Of a DNA stretch of 64,000 bases, positions 34,024-43,079 are shown in pieces. Location of the stretch: NCBI RefSeq assembly GCF_005887615.1, contig NZ_VANS01000001.1:1677097-1741096 (forward strand), given 5' to 3'. Numbering within the stretch: the stretch's first letter is position 1; each line of letters opens with the position of its first letter. This DNA is from Sulfitobacter sabulilitoris (GTDB lineage Bacteria; Pseudomonadota; Alphaproteobacteria; Rhodobacterales; Rhodobacteraceae). The position numbers were made by a program, and so were the translations under genes. The notes below the pieces were generated by a model. That model was not told the origin of the DNA, did not search any database, and was given only the letters and a program-made list of their open reading frames with translations.

Positions 34024-34635
34024 TCAGGTCCTTTCCAAGATGGCCAGCCGCAGCGCGAGCGCGGCAAAAATTCCGCCGGTGATCCAGCCAAGCGCGCGGG
34101 CGCTGCGGGCCAGCCGCGTGCCCAGACCGCCCGCGAACACACCCACCAGCGCATTGACCGCGAAGCCGCCCAGCGCCAGAACCGCGCCCAATGTCAGGAA
34201 CTGCGCCAGAACCGGCCCGGCCTGCGGCGACACGAACTGCGGTACGAAGGCCAGCACGAACAGGATCACCTTGGGGTTGGTCAGGTTCACGATCAGGCCC
34301 GCACGAAACGCCCGTGCCGCGGTCAGCGGCGGCGCATCGCTCCGGGTGGTGCCGCCGCGCACCGACTGCACCGCGAGACACAACAGATACGCAACCCCGG
34401 CCCAGCGGATCACGTCGAAAGCCAGCGGATGCGCGGCCACCAGCGCCCCGAGCCCGACCCCGGCCAGCGCGACGTGTACCATGGCCCCCGCAGAGATGCC
34501 GGCGCTGGCCGCCACGGCGGCCCGCGGCCCCGACCGCAACCCCTGCCCGAGACAAAACATCATGTCCGCACCGGGCGTGAGGTTCAGCGCCAGCGCCGCC
34601 GGGACAAAGGCCAGCAAGGTCACCAGGTCAGGCAT
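34024..34635 (-). CDS. LysE/RhtB-family amino acid exporter
   Basis: A 203-residue membrane protein with five to six hydrophobic segments. LNLTPGADMMFCLGQGLRSGPRA near residue 15 and NLTNPKVILFVLAFVPQF near residue 120 are the LysE/RhtB signatures. Start ATG 34635 lies inside the last codons of the UDG gene (8-nt overlap), pointing to coupled translation. Substrate probably an amino acid or homoserine-lactone-like compound, unknown here. Confidence 0.9.
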   Translation of the reverse strand: MPDLVTLLAFVPAALALNLTPGADMMFCLGQGLRSGPRAAVAASAGISAGAMVHVALAGVGLGALVAAHPLAFDVIRWAGVAYLLCLAVQSVRGGTTRSDAPPLTAARAFRAGLIVNLTNPKVILFVLAFVPQFVSPQAGPVLAQFLTLGAVLALGGFAVNALVGVFAGGLGTRLARSARALGWITGGIFAALALRLAILERT

Positions 34636-35413
34636 CCGACAGCCGCGCCTTGAGCGCCAGCAGATCGGCCCAGGCCTCGCGCTTGGCCGTCGGATTGCGT
34701 AGCAGGTAGGCCGGATGCACCATCGGCAGCACCGGCAGGCCCAACGCCTCGCCCCACTGGCCGCGCAGACGCGTGATGCCGCGCTTGCCCAGAAGCGCCT
34801 GCGCGCCGGCATTGCCCATCACCACCAGCACCTCCGGTTTGGCCAGCGCGATGTGACGTTCCAGAAACGGGCGCATCATCGCGATCTCGTCGGGCTTGGG
34901 TTCACGGTTCTGCGGCGGGCGCCAGGGCAGGACATTGGTGATGTAGACCGGCGCATCCGCCCGGTCGCGGCCCATGTCGATGGCGGCCAACATCCGGTCC
35001 AGCAACTGGCCCGCGCGGCCCACGAACGGCCGGCCCTCGCGGTCCTCGTCGCGGCCGGGCGCCTCGCCGACGATCATCACGCGGGCGCCGGGGATGCCGT
35101 CGGAAAACACCATGTTGCGCGCGCCACGCTTGAGATCGCAATGCTCGAACCGCTCCATCGCGGCGCGCAGGGCATCAAGATCGCCGGCCGCCTCTGCCGC
35201 GCGGCGGGCCTCCGCCACGGGGTCGATCTCCACCGCTTTGGGCGGAGCGCTGCGCCTGGCAGGGCCGGTGGGGGCCGCCGCGGCCTTGGGCGTCTCGACG
35301 CGCGCGGGCACCTCGTAGCGATTGACGCCCGCGTCGCAGATCGCCTCGGTCGCGCCCAGTTCGACCTGCCAGTTCAAAAGCGCCAGCGCGTGATGATATT
35401 CGGTTGATTCCAT
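34628..35413 (-). CDS. Family-4-like uracil-DNA glycosylase lacking the Fe-S cysteines
   Basis: 261 residues. The glycosylase core is intact: motif [21 protein letters not shown] at 117-134, [13 protein letters not shown] at 158-170, and motif B HPAYLLRN at 233-240. Family 4 enzymes bind a [4Fe-4S] cluster with four Cys; here only one is kept (Cys92), while the others are Phe89, Trp164 and Met180. A Pro/Ala-rich linker (40-65) separates the core from an N-terminal helix. It should remove uracil from DNA; the loss of the cluster is what is seen, not proof of lost activity. Confidence 0.9.
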   Translation of the reverse strand: MESTEYHHALALLNWQVELGATEAICDAGVNRYEVPARVETPKAAAAPTGPARRSAPPKAVEIDPVAEARRAAEAAGDLDALRAAMERFEHCDLKRGARNMVFSDGIPGARVMIVGEAPGRDEDREGRPFVGRAGQLLDRMLAAIDMGRDRADAPVYITNVLPWRPPQNREPKPDEIAMMRPFLERHIALAKPEVLVVMGNAGAQALLGKRGITRLRGQWGEALGLPVLPMVHPAYLLRNPTAKREAWADLLALKARLSDA

Positions 35414-35527
35414 GCCCGCAGTTTAGGCGCCCGCCCGGGGAAACAGAACCGCTTGTTGCACGCCGCGCGCCTTGCCCGTGCTGGCGCCTGTCCCTATAAG
35501 ACAAAAAATAGCTCAAGGTTGCCGCCC

Positions 35528-36478
35528 ATGACTTTCGCACACCGCCATCTGCTTGGCATCGAGCCGCTGCGCCAGCCAGAGATCGTGACCCTGCTGGACC
35601 TGGCCGATCGCTACGTCGATCTGAACCGGCAACCGCACAAACATGCCGATGCGCTGGCCGGGCTGACGCAGATCAACATGTTCTTCGAGGCCTCTACCCG
35701 CACGCAGGCCAGTTTCGAGATCGCGGGAAAACGGCTTGGCGCGGATGTGATGAACATGGCGATGCAGGCCAGTTCGATCAAGAAAGGCGAGACCCTGATC
35801 GACACGGCGATGACCCTGAATGCGATGCACCCCGATCTGCTGGTTGTGCGGCATCCGCAGTCGGGCGCGGTCGATCTGCTGGCGCAAAAGGTGAACTGCG
35901 CCGTGCTGAACGCGGGCGACGGCAAACACGAACACCCCACGCAGGCGCTTTTGGATGCGCTGACGATCCGCCGCGCCAAGGGACGGCTGCACCGCCTGTC
36001 GATCGCGATCTGCGGCGATATCGCGCACAGCCGGGTGGCGCGGTCGAACATCATCCTGCTGGGCAAGATGGAAAACCGCGTGCGACTGATCGGGCCGCCC
36101 ACATTGATGCCCAGCGGCATCGCCGACTTTGGCGTCGAGGTGTTCGACGACATGGAAGAGGGCCTGCGCGACGTTGACGTGGTGATGATGCTGCGGCTTC
36201 AGAAAGAGCGGATGGACGGCGGGTTCATCCCCAGCGAACGCGAATATTACCACCGCTACGGGCTGGACGCCGACAAACTGGCCCATGCCAAGGACGACGC
36301 CATCGTGATGCACCCCGGCCCGATGAACCGCGGCGTTGAAATCGACGGCACGCTGGCCGACGACATCAACCGCAGCGTGATCCAGGATCAGGTGGAAATG
36401 GGCGTTGCCGTGCGCATGGCCGCGATGGATCTGTTGGCGCAGAACCTGGCACTGACCCGGGCCGAGGGTGCGGCATGA
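35528..36478 (+). CDS. pyrB: Aspartate carbamoyltransferase catalytic subunit
   Basis: Joins carbamoyl phosphate and aspartate in pyrimidine synthesis. 316 residues: carbamoyl-phosphate site [13 protein letters not shown] near residue 50, [24 protein letters not shown] near 135, aspartate-domain [10 protein letters not shown] and [11 protein letters not shown]. Start ATG 35528 fits the family; a longer frame to 35453 is unsupported. Downstream lie three small membrane proteins and a dihydroorotase homologue that lacks metal ligands. No regulatory subunit pyrI is present. Confidence 0.96.
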   Translation: MTFAHRHLLGIEPLRQPEIVTLLDLADRYVDLNRQPHKHADALAGLTQINMFFEASTRTQASFEIAGKRLGADVMNMAMQASSIKKGETLIDTAMTLNAMHPDLLVVRHPQSGAVDLLAQKVNCAVLNAGDGKHEHPTQALLDALTIRRAKGRLHRLSIAICGDIAHSRVARSNIILLGKMENRVRLIGPPTLMPSGIADFGVEVFDDMEEGLRDVDVVMMLRLQKERMDGGFIPSEREYYHRYGLDADKLAHAKDDAIVMHPGPMNRGVEIDGTLADDINRSVIQDQVEMGVAVRMAAMDLLAQNLALTRAEGAA

Positions 36479-36972
36479 CGCAGGCGGACTGGAGCGATGT
36501 TCTGACCGAGGGCGAGGTCGTGCAATGGCAGGGCCGCCCGGCGCCCGTCCCGACCTGGCAGAACAGGCGTCTTTATGGCCAGATGGGGTGGAGCGTGGTC
36601 TTGCTGCTGATGGTGACGACGGCCTTTGCCGTCAGCCCGGAGGCGCGCGACGCGCAACCGCTCAGCCTCGTGCTGCTTGTCGCGGTGCTTGGCTTTTCCT
36701 TCATGCGGTCCTGGTCGGCGTGGTTCGCGCTGCGCAAGACGCGCTATGCGATCACCGACACGCGGATCCTGTGGCGGCGGGGCGGCCAGTTGCGCGAATT
36801 CGACCGCGACGGCGCCACCGCAGAGCCGTTTCGAGATACACTGCCGCCGTCGCTGCTGATCAAGCGCGCGGACGCCCGGTCACCTTCGGATGCGCTGGCC
36901 TTTGAATTCATCGAGGATGCGCAGACAGTGACAGACCTGATACCCGGCACTCGAAAGGCGAACCCCGTATGA
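36475..36972 (+). CDS. Hypothetical membrane protein in the pyrB-pyrC' operon (165 aa)
   Basis: Overlaps the pyrB stop by 4 nt (ATGA). It has an N-terminal soluble part ([14 protein letters not shown]), two membrane segments (about residues 38-54 and 62-84) and a C-terminal domain that resembles bacterial PH-like membrane proteins ([24 protein letters not shown]), an inference from pattern. Not tied to pyrimidine metabolism by its sequence. Confidence 0.8.
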   Translation: MTQADWSDVLTEGEVVQWQGRPAPVPTWQNRRLYGQMGWSVVLLLMVTTAFAVSPEARDAQPLSLVLLVAVLGFSFMRSWSAWFALRKTRYAITDTRILWRRGGQLREFDRDGATAEPFRDTLPPSLLIKRADARSPSDALAFEFIEDAQTVTDLIPGTRKANPV

Positions 36973-37514
36973 CCGGCCCCATTCACATTCCCAAGGGCGA
37001 GCGCGGCAAGATCCGCGTCTTTGCCATCAACCGCCCGGTGCCCGAGATCCTGAGCGCGCTCGAGACCATGTCCAAGCCCGATCTGGCCCGCGACCTGCTG
37101 GCCAACGCATCGCTGGACACCGCCACCGCCGAGATCTTTCCGGTGGCCGATCTCGTCGGGGTCGGGCTGGCGGGATACCTTGCCGATGGCTATGCCGTGG
37201 ACGAGGCGCAGATCGCCCCGGATCGCGCCCGCCTGGAGGCGCTGGACGGTTACGTGCTGATCGTGTTCTCCGACAGCTTCGGCGGCGAAGAGGTCACGCT
37301 GACCCCAGGTGCGGATCTCACGCTGATCGGGACCTATTCGGAATTTGAACCCGTCACCGACCTGCCGCCGCTGACCGCGGACAGCGCGCAGCCTTACACC
37401 GGCGCCCCCGGCGTGACCCCGCCCGCGCCGGCGCGCGGCCCCGCGGGCAGCGCGATGGCCGTGATGGCCGTGATCGCGGCGCTGGCGCTGCTGGTCTGGT
37501 GGCTGTTTGCCTGA
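36969..37514 (+). CDS. Hypothetical tail-anchored protein in the pyrB-pyrC' operon (181 aa)
   Basis: Overlaps the preceding gene by 4 nt. A soluble alpha/beta region (residues 1-130: IHIPKGERGKIRVFAINRP, YVLIVFSDSFGGEEVTL), a Pro-rich linker (135-160), and one C-terminal membrane helix ending at VWWLFA, so probably anchored by its tail with the body in the cytoplasm. No family recognised. Confidence 0.8.
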   Translation: MTGPIHIPKGERGKIRVFAINRPVPEILSALETMSKPDLARDLLANASLDTATAEIFPVADLVGVGLAGYLADGYAVDEAQIAPDRARLEALDGYVLIVFSDSFGGEEVTLTPGADLTLIGTYSEFEPVTDLPPLTADSAQPYTGAPGVTPPAPARGPAGSAMAVMAVIAALALLVWWLFA

Positions 37515-37541
37515 TCCCCTTTCCCTGACCCGGAGGTCGCC

Positions 37542-37646
37542 ATGAAAGAGCCGAAACCCGATCCGAAAATGTCCGGGCGCATCGCGATGATCGCCCTTCT
37601 GGTGGCCTTCGGCGTGGCCGGGATGATGGTCTGGATCGCATCGTGA
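37542..37646 (+). CDS. Small single-helix membrane protein (34 aa)
   Basis: MKEPKPDPKMSGR followed by one hydrophobic helix IAMIALLVAFGVAGMMVWI and a short end. ATG 37542 has CGGAGG at ideal spacing. Its TGA (37644-37646) overlaps the GTG start of pyrC' (37643), so translation of this peptide probably feeds pyrC' translation. Unknown function. Confidence 0.75.
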   Translation: MKEPKPDPKMSGRIAMIALLVAFGVAGMMVWIAS

Positions 37647-38926
37647 GCGCGACGACCTTCCTGAATGCCCGCCTGATCGACCCGGAACGCGGCACCGTCA
37701 CGACCGGTGGGTTGCGGGTCGAAGACGGCGTGATCACCGCGCTGTTGCCCGCTCAGGCGCCGGCGCCGGGCGGTGACACCGTGATCGACTGCGGGCTCAG
37801 GCACCTGGCCCCCGGCATCGTCGACATCGGCGTCAAGGTCTGCGAACCGGGCGAGCGGCACAAGGAAAGCTATCGCTCGGCCGGGCTGGCGGCGGCGGCG
37901 GGGGGCGTCACCACGATGGTCACACGCCCCGACACGACGCCCGCCATCGACAGCCCCGAGACACTGGAATTCGTCACCCGCCGCGCGAACGAGGCAGCCC
38001 CCGTCAATGTCGTGCCGATGGCCGCCCTGACCAAGGGCCGCGCGGGGCGCGAGATGACGGAAATCGGGTTCCTGATGGACGCGGGTGCGGTGGCCTTCAC
38101 CGATTGCGACCGGGTCGTCACCGACACCAAGGTGTTTTCGCGCGCTTTGACCTATGCCCGCAGCCTAGGCGCGCTGGTCATTGCCCATCCGCAAGAGCCG
38201 ATCCTGAGCCTTGGTGCGGCTGCGACCAGCGGCAAGTTCGCGTCGCTGCGCGGTCTGCCCGCCGTATCGCCGATGGCCGAGCGGATGGGCCTCGACCGCG
38301 ACATCGCCCTGATCGAGATGACGCGCGCACGCTATCACGCCGACCAGATCACCACCGCCCGCGCCCTGCCCGCACTGCAACGCGCCAAGGCCAACGGCCT
38401 TGATATCACCGCCGGCACGTCGATCCATCACCTGACGCTGAACGCGCTCGATGTCGCCGACTATCGCACCTTCTTCAAGCTCAAGCCGCCCCTGCGCGAC
38501 GAGGAGGACCGCCTTGCGGTGGCGGAGGCCGTCGCCAGCGGGCTGATCGATGTGATCAGTTCCATGCACACGCCGCAGGACGAGGAAAGCAAACGACTGC
38601 CGTTCGAGGAAGCGGCCAGCGGTGCGGTGGCGCTTGAAACCTTCCTGCCCGCGGCGATGCGGCTGTATCACGCGGGGCTGATCGATCTGCCGGTTCTTTG
38701 GCGCGCCATGTCGCTGAACCCCGCCACCCGGCTTGGCCTGCCCGGCGGGCGGCTGGCGGTTGGCGCACCTGCGGATCTGGTCCTGTTCGACCCCGATGCG
38801 CCCTTCCTGATGGACCGCGCGACGCTTCGGTCGAAATCCCGGAACACGCCGTTTGACGGGGCGCGGATGCAGGGTAAGGTGCTGGCGACATACGTCGCCG
38901 GACATGCCGTTTATGAAAGAACCTGA
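37643..38926 (+). CDS. pyrC: Dihydroorotase homologue without metal ligands (PyrC', probably inactive)
   Basis: 427 residues with an amidohydrolase fold and dihydroorotase landmarks (LAPGIVDIGVKVCEPG, AAAGGVTTMVTRPDTTP, FKLKPPLRDEEDRLAV, NPATRLGLPGGRLAVGAPADLVLF). The metal His-x-His is replaced by Gly63-Val-Lys65, the His of the CHVST motif by Gln235 (DQITT), and the catalytic Asp of TDHAPH by Met308 (SSMHTP). Asp154 and His182 remain. In Pseudomonas a similar dead PyrC' is needed to assemble aspartate carbamoyltransferase; with pyrB upstream the same role is likely here. Start GTG 37643. A working dihydroorotase must be elsewhere. Confidence 0.9.
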   Translation: MSATTFLNARLIDPERGTVTTGGLRVEDGVITALLPAQAPAPGGDTVIDCGLRHLAPGIVDIGVKVCEPGERHKESYRSAGLAAAAGGVTTMVTRPDTTPAIDSPETLEFVTRRANEAAPVNVVPMAALTKGRAGREMTEIGFLMDAGAVAFTDCDRVVTDTKVFSRALTYARSLGALVIAHPQEPILSLGAAATSGKFASLRGLPAVSPMAERMGLDRDIALIEMTRARYHADQITTARALPALQRAKANGLDITAGTSIHHLTLNALDVADYRTFFKLKPPLRDEEDRLAVAEAVASGLIDVISSMHTPQDEESKRLPFEEAASGAVALETFLPAAMRLYHAGLIDLPVLWRAMSLNPATRLGLPGGRLAVGAPADLVLFDPDAPFLMDRATLRSKSRNTPFDGARMQGKVLATYVAGHAVYERT

Positions 38927-39549
38927 TGCCGATCATTGAAACTTCCGCCGCACTGCTGGGCCTTTGGGCCATCGTCGCCTACCTTCTGGGGTCGGTCCCC
39001 TTCGGGCTGATCCTCACCCGTGCGATGGGGCTGGGCAATCTGCGCAGCATCGGCTCCGGCAATATCGGTGCGACCAACGTGCTGCGCACCGGCAACAAGA
39101 CCGCCGCCGCGCTGACGCTGCTGCTGGACGGGGTCAAGGGGGCCATCGCCGTGCTGCTGGCGCGCGCCAGCACCGGCGAGGATGCGGCACAGGTCGCGGC
39201 GCTCTTTGCGATGATCGGCCATTGCTATCCGGTCTGGCTTCGGTTCGCGGGCGGCAAGGGCGTGGCGACGTTCCTTGGCGTGATGCTGGCGCTGGCTTGG
39301 CCCGTCGGCTTGGGCTGCTGCATCGCCTGGGTCCTCGGCGCGCTGGCGTTCCGGATCTCGTCGATGGGCGCCTTGGTCGGCGCCGCGGCGTCCACCTTCC
39401 TGATCATCTTGCTCGGTTATGGGACGATGCTGCTGCTGGGGATTACGCTGACACTGCTGGTGTTCTGGCGGCACCGCGGCAATATCGCCCGGATCAAGGC
39501 GGGAACGGAACCGCGGATCGGCGAAAAGCGTGACGCACCGTCCTCCTGA
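38926..39549 (+). CDS. plsY: Acyl-phosphate glycerol-3-phosphate acyltransferase PlsY
   Basis: Adds the first acyl chain to glycerol 3-phosphate from acyl phosphate in phospholipid synthesis. 207 residues, five to six membrane segments: YLLGSVPFGLILTRAMG, the motif GSGNIGATNVLRTGNK, RFAGGKGVATFLG, FWRHRGNIARIKAGTE. Start ATG overlaps the pyrC' stop by one base (TGATG), so it belongs to the pyr operon. Confidence 0.95.
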   Translation: MPIIETSAALLGLWAIVAYLLGSVPFGLILTRAMGLGNLRSIGSGNIGATNVLRTGNKTAAALTLLLDGVKGAIAVLLARASTGEDAAQVAALFAMIGHCYPVWLRFAGGKGVATFLGVMLALAWPVGLGCCIAWVLGALAFRISSMGALVGAAASTFLIILLGYGTMLLLGITLTLLVFWRHRGNIARIKAGTEPRIGEKRDAPSS

Positions 39550-39808
39550 CAGCTTTGTCAAAGCCCTGGCCGCCCTGCCCGCGGGCACCATGACAGGGCG
39601 TGCCTGCGGTCAACGCTGGATCCTCTGCAAAACGATTTTCAATGGCGGCAGATCGATCAAGCTGGTGGCAGAAGAACTGGGCGGCCGCGACTACATCAGC
39701 TTCAATCTGTATAATCTGGACAGCGGGCCCGCGCTGTTCCCCTGCGAAATGAGCACGGGAAAGGTCGTCGCCTTTCTGACTGGTTTCCAGTTGGATCCAG
39801 ATCCCTGA
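39530..39808 (+). CDS. Hypothetical protein (92 aa)
   Basis: Starts at GTG 39530 inside the last codons of plsY (20-nt overlap). A small soluble alpha/beta protein: FVKALAALPAGTMTGRACGQRWILCKT, KLVAEELGGRDYISFNLYNL, FPCEMSTGKVVAFLTGF. The wording looks like a conserved family in Rhodobacteraceae but no function is known to me. It is convergent with the CBS-domain gene, 6 nt apart. Confidence 0.7.
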   Translation: MTHRPPDSFVKALAALPAGTMTGRACGQRWILCKTIFNGGRSIKLVAEELGGRDYISFNLYNLDSGPALFPCEMSTGKVVAFLTGFQLDPDP

Positions 39809-39814
39809 ACCGGG

Positions 39815-40243
39815 TCAGACCGTCGCCCTGCGCCGCGCACCGCGAAAGAACCTCTCGATCGGGTTGATCGTATCCTTGGGAATATCCCGGAGCGACACGA
39901 CACCCACAATCCTGCCACCTTCGCAGACGGGCAAATGGCGGAAACGCCCCTTGATCATCACCTCCAACGCCTCGGCAGGCCGGGCATCGGCGGGCAACCA
40001 CTGCGGGTTCGGGGTCATCACCTGCTTGACCGTGGTGTCCTCGGGCAGGCGGTTGACGATCACGCAGCGGCGTATCACGTCGCGTTCACTCAGGATCCCG
40101 ACCAGTTGCTTGCCCTCCACCACCGGAAGCGCACCGATGTTGGCGGCGCTCATCGCGGTACAGGCCGACCGGATGCTTTCTTGCTGTTCGGTGACATGGA
40201 CAGGCCCGTTTCCGATCAGATCCTGAAGTGTTTTCGCTCTCAT
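39815..40243 (-). CDS. CBS-domain pair protein
   Basis: A 142-residue protein made of two CBS domains (about residues 8-65 and 75-130): SIRSACTAMSAANIGALPVVEG, LVGILSERDVIRR, VMTPNPQWLPADARPAEALEVMIKGRFRHLPVCEGG, IVGVVSLRDI. Stand-alone CBS pairs bind adenine nucleotides such as AMP or NAD and act as energy sensors. Start ATG 40243; a longer start at 40294 is weaker. Partner unknown. Confidence 0.92.
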   Translation of the reverse strand: MRAKTLQDLIGNGPVHVTEQQESIRSACTAMSAANIGALPVVEGKQLVGILSERDVIRRCVIVNRLPEDTTVKQVMTPNPQWLPADARPAEALEVMIKGRFRHLPVCEGGRIVGVVSLRDIPKDTINPIERFFRGARRRATV

Positions 40244-40354
40244 GGTGATCCATCCCGATGGCTGTGCGTTGCCTGCAAGCCTAGACCGGATCACCTTAAG
40301 ACTTGGTGAAGGGGCGCAATGATCCTCGGGGGGGGCGATCCGCTCCCGGCACCG

Positions 40355-41725
40355 TCAATAGCTGTATTCGGCGTAGATCCGCGTCAGGTCGCCGCCCCAT
40401 TCCCCATGGTACTTTTCCAAGAGCTCGTCCGCCGGAACCCTGCCGGTTTCGATGCTTTCGTGCAGAGTGTTGAGGAAATGCGTCTCGTCGGGGATCAGAC
40501 CGCCCGCGCCGGGCCGTGCCCGCGCCTTCAGCCCCGCATGGCTCAGCGCCACGGCCTCGCGGGCGATGTCGTGCATCCTGATCCCGTTCACCTCGGCCTG
40601 CAGCGCATCGACCGATGCGGCCACACGCAGCGCATCGCGGGTCTCCGCGTCCCAGTCCTTGACCATGTCCCACGCCGCGTCGAGCGAGGATTGATCGTAC
40701 ATCAGACCGACCCAGAAGGCCGGCAAGGCACACAGCCTGCGCCACGGCCCACCGTCGGCGCCGCGCATTTCCATGTATTTCTTGATCCGCGCCTCGGGGA
40801 ACGCCGTCGTCAGGTGGTCCGCCCAATCGCTCAGCGTCGGTTTCTCGCCCGGCAGCGCGGGTAATTCGCCCTTGAGGAAATCGCGGAACGACATGCCCAG
40901 CGCGTCGAGGTACTTGCCGTCGCGATAGACGAAATACATCGGCACATCGAGCGCGTACTGCACCCACCGCTCGAACCCGAAGCCGTCTTCGAAGACGAAG
41001 GGCAACATGCCGGTGCGCGACGAATCGAGATCGCGCCAGACGCGGCTGCGCCAGGACTTGTGACCGTTCGGCTTGCCCTCGAAAAATGGTGAATTCGCAA
41101 ACAGCGCGGTCGCCACCGGCTGCAGCGCCAGCGCCACGCGCAGTTTCTTGACCATGTCCGCCTCGGATCCGAAATCGAGGTTGACCTGCACCGTGCAGGT
41201 CCGGCGCATCATCACGCGCCCCATGGTGCCCACGCGGGTCATGTATTCGTTCATCAGCTTGTAGCGGCCCTTGGGCATCAGATCCATGTCATCATGGGTC
41301 CAGATCGGGGCCGCGCCCAGCCCGATGAAGCCCGCGCCGATACGGTCGGCCACGTCCTTGACCTCGCGCAGGTGCGTGTTCACCTCGTCGCAGGTCTCGT
41401 GAATGCTCTGCAAGGGACCGCCCGAAAGCTCAAGCTGACCGCCCGGTTCGAGGCTGATGTTCGCATCGCCCTTTTCCAGCCCGATCAGCTTGCCGCCCTC
41501 TTCCACCGGGCTCCAGGCATGGGCGTCGCGCAGGCCCTCGAGCATGGCGCGGATCGACCGGTCGCCTTCGTAGGGCAGCGGCTTGAGCGTGTCCTTGCAA
41601 TAGCCGAACTTCTCGTGCTCGGTGCCGATGCGCCAGTCGGACTTGGGCTTGCAGCCATCGGCCAGGTACTCTGCCAGTTGTTCGTGCCGCTCGATCGGGC
41701 CGCCGCCGTTTTGGGGAATGGACAT
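40355..41725 (-). CDS. gshA: Glutamate-cysteine ligase (plant/alphaproteobacterial type)
   Basis: First step of glutathione synthesis: ATP-dependent joining of glutamate and cysteine. 456 residues, GCS2 family: WRIGTEHEKFGY, YEGDRSIRAMLEGL, ISLEPGGQLELSGGP, MRRTCTVQVNLDFGSE, FANSPFFEGKPNG, and MEMRGADGGPWRRLCALPAFWVGLMYD. The size and motifs match the plant-type enzymes found in alphaproteobacteria, not E. coli GshA. It lies downstream of rsmE on the same strand. Confidence 0.96.
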   Translation of the reverse strand: MSIPQNGGGPIERHEQLAEYLADGCKPKSDWRIGTEHEKFGYCKDTLKPLPYEGDRSIRAMLEGLRDAHAWSPVEEGGKLIGLEKGDANISLEPGGQLELSGGPLQSIHETCDEVNTHLREVKDVADRIGAGFIGLGAAPIWTHDDMDLMPKGRYKLMNEYMTRVGTMGRVMMRRTCTVQVNLDFGSEADMVKKLRVALALQPVATALFANSPFFEGKPNGHKSWRSRVWRDLDSSRTGMLPFVFEDGFGFERWVQYALDVPMYFVYRDGKYLDALGMSFRDFLKGELPALPGEKPTLSDWADHLTTAFPEARIKKYMEMRGADGGPWRRLCALPAFWVGLMYDQSSLDAAWDMVKDWDAETRDALRVAASVDALQAEVNGIRMHDIAREAVALSHAGLKARARPGAGGLIPDETHFLNTLHESIETGRVPADELLEKYHGEWGGDLTRIYAEYSY

Positions 41726-41792
41726 GTGGGGTGGCTCCGGTGCTTGGGACTACGATCTGTTGCGGCAGGGATGCGGTGATTTGCCCGGTGTG

Positions 41793-42323
41793 TCAATGCA
41801 GAGGCAAATGTGCGGGACGTAACGGTTCGCGTTCCCAGATCACCACCGACACACCGCGCCGGGCCTGCAATTCGCCCAGCATGCGCTCGGTTCGAAACCC
41901 CGGCAGCGTGGCAAAGGCATCGAACAGCGCGTCCGTCCCTTCGGCATTCACCGGGATCAGCAGGGGCGGCTGTCCGGGTTGATCCAGGCGCCAGTGCGGC
42001 GGATAGACGGTGCGATCGAGTGTCAGGCGATCCAATTCGCGCAGGGCCACCGCGCCACCGTTGAGCGGCCCGAAATAGGTCACTTGCCCCTCGTCCACCT
42101 GCACCGCACCCGTGCCGCCGCCATCGCCGCGAAAGCGCCCCCGTTGCACGCCGATCCAGATCAGCGCGCCGCCCGCGACCAGAAGCGCAGCCCCCGGAAT
42201 GGCCAGCAGGCCGCTGGGACCGACAGTCCACCAAAGCCCCACAAGCACTGCCGCGCCGCCCACCAGGGCCTCGCGCCAGCGCATCACGGCCCGCACGGCC
42301 TCGGGCCGGAAAAAGCCACTCAC
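41793..42323 (-). CDS. Hypothetical membrane protein (176 aa)
   Basis: Starts at GTG 42323, overlapping the rsmE stop as GTGA. Two hydrophobic segments (about residues 17-55) are followed by a soluble domain with WRLDQPGQPPLLIPVNAEGTD and FRTERMLGELQARRGVSVVIWER. No family recognised. The operon rsmE, this gene, gshA suggests co-transcription only. Confidence 0.72.
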   Translation of the reverse strand: MSGFFRPEAVRAVMRWREALVGGAAVLVGLWWTVGPSGLLAIPGAALLVAGGALIWIGVQRGRFRGDGGGTGAVQVDEGQVTYFGPLNGGAVALRELDRLTLDRTVYPPHWRLDQPGQPPLLIPVNAEGTDALFDAFATLPGFRTERMLGELQARRGVSVVIWEREPLRPAHLPLH

Positions 42324-43054
42324 GCCCAGTCTCCGAACCGCTGCTGCCACAGGGTCATCGCCGCCACCGCCGCGGTATCTGCCCGCAATATCCGTGGGCC
42401 AAGCTGCACCGGGTGGGTGTGGTCGGGCTTGTGCAGACGCGCGCGCTCGCGGTCGGAAAACCCGCCTTCGGGGCCGATCAGGATGGCCCAGGGCGCGCCA
42501 TCGTGGCCCGCCGCGCCAAAGGCGGGTTTGGGCGGCGCATCCGCCAGCGCCTCGTCGCAGAACATCACCTGCCGGGCGGTATCCCAGCCATCGATCAGAC
42601 GGTCCAGCCGGATCAGATCGTCCACCTGCGGCACGAACGTGCCCCCGCATTGCTCTGCCGCCTCGACGGCGTGGGCCTGCAGGCGGTCGCGCTGGATCCG
42701 GCCCGCGTTGGTGAATTCGGTCTGCACCGGCAGAATGCGCCGCGCGCCCATCTCGGCGGCCTTTTCAACGATGAAATCGGTTCGCGCCTTCTTGATCGGC
42801 GCGAACACCAGCCACAGGTCGGGCGGCATCTGCAAGGCGCGGCTTTGCTCCACCAACACCAGTGTCCCGCCGCGTTTGCCCGCCTCGGCCACCGTGGCCA
42901 GCCATTCGCCATCGCGCCCGTTGAACAGCGCGACCGCGTCGCCCACCCCCTGCCGCATGACGCCAAAGAGGTAATGCGCCTGATCGCGGGACAAAGGAAC
43001 AGATTGCCCCGGCCCCAGTGGGTGCTCTACATACAGTCTGATTTTCGCAGTCAT
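42320..43054 (-). CDS. rsmE: 16S rRNA (uracil(1498)-N(3))-methyltransferase
   Basis: Methylates U1498 of 16S rRNA. 244 residues, SPOUT fold: N-terminal PUA-like part (RLYVEHPLGPGQSVPLSRDQAHYL, RQGVGDAVALFNGRDGEW) and C-terminal knot (KKARTDFIVEKAAEMG, ILIGPEGGFSDRERA, LGPRILRADTAAVAAMTLWQ). Start ATG 43054 (MTAKIRLYV) fits relatives; ATG 43066 is also in frame. Divergent from ubiA with only 25 nt between. Confidence 0.95.
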   Translation of the reverse strand: MTAKIRLYVEHPLGPGQSVPLSRDQAHYLFGVMRQGVGDAVALFNGRDGEWLATVAEAGKRGGTLVLVEQSRALQMPPDLWLVFAPIKKARTDFIVEKAAEMGARRILPVQTEFTNAGRIQRDRLQAHAVEAAEQCGGTFVPQVDDLIRLDRLIDGWDTARQVMFCDEALADAPPKPAFGAAGHDGAPWAILIGPEGGFSDRERARLHKPDHTHPVQLGPRILRADTAAVAAMTLWQQRFGDWA

Positions 43055-43079
43055 CTTCTGATCCATAAGGCAGGTACAT

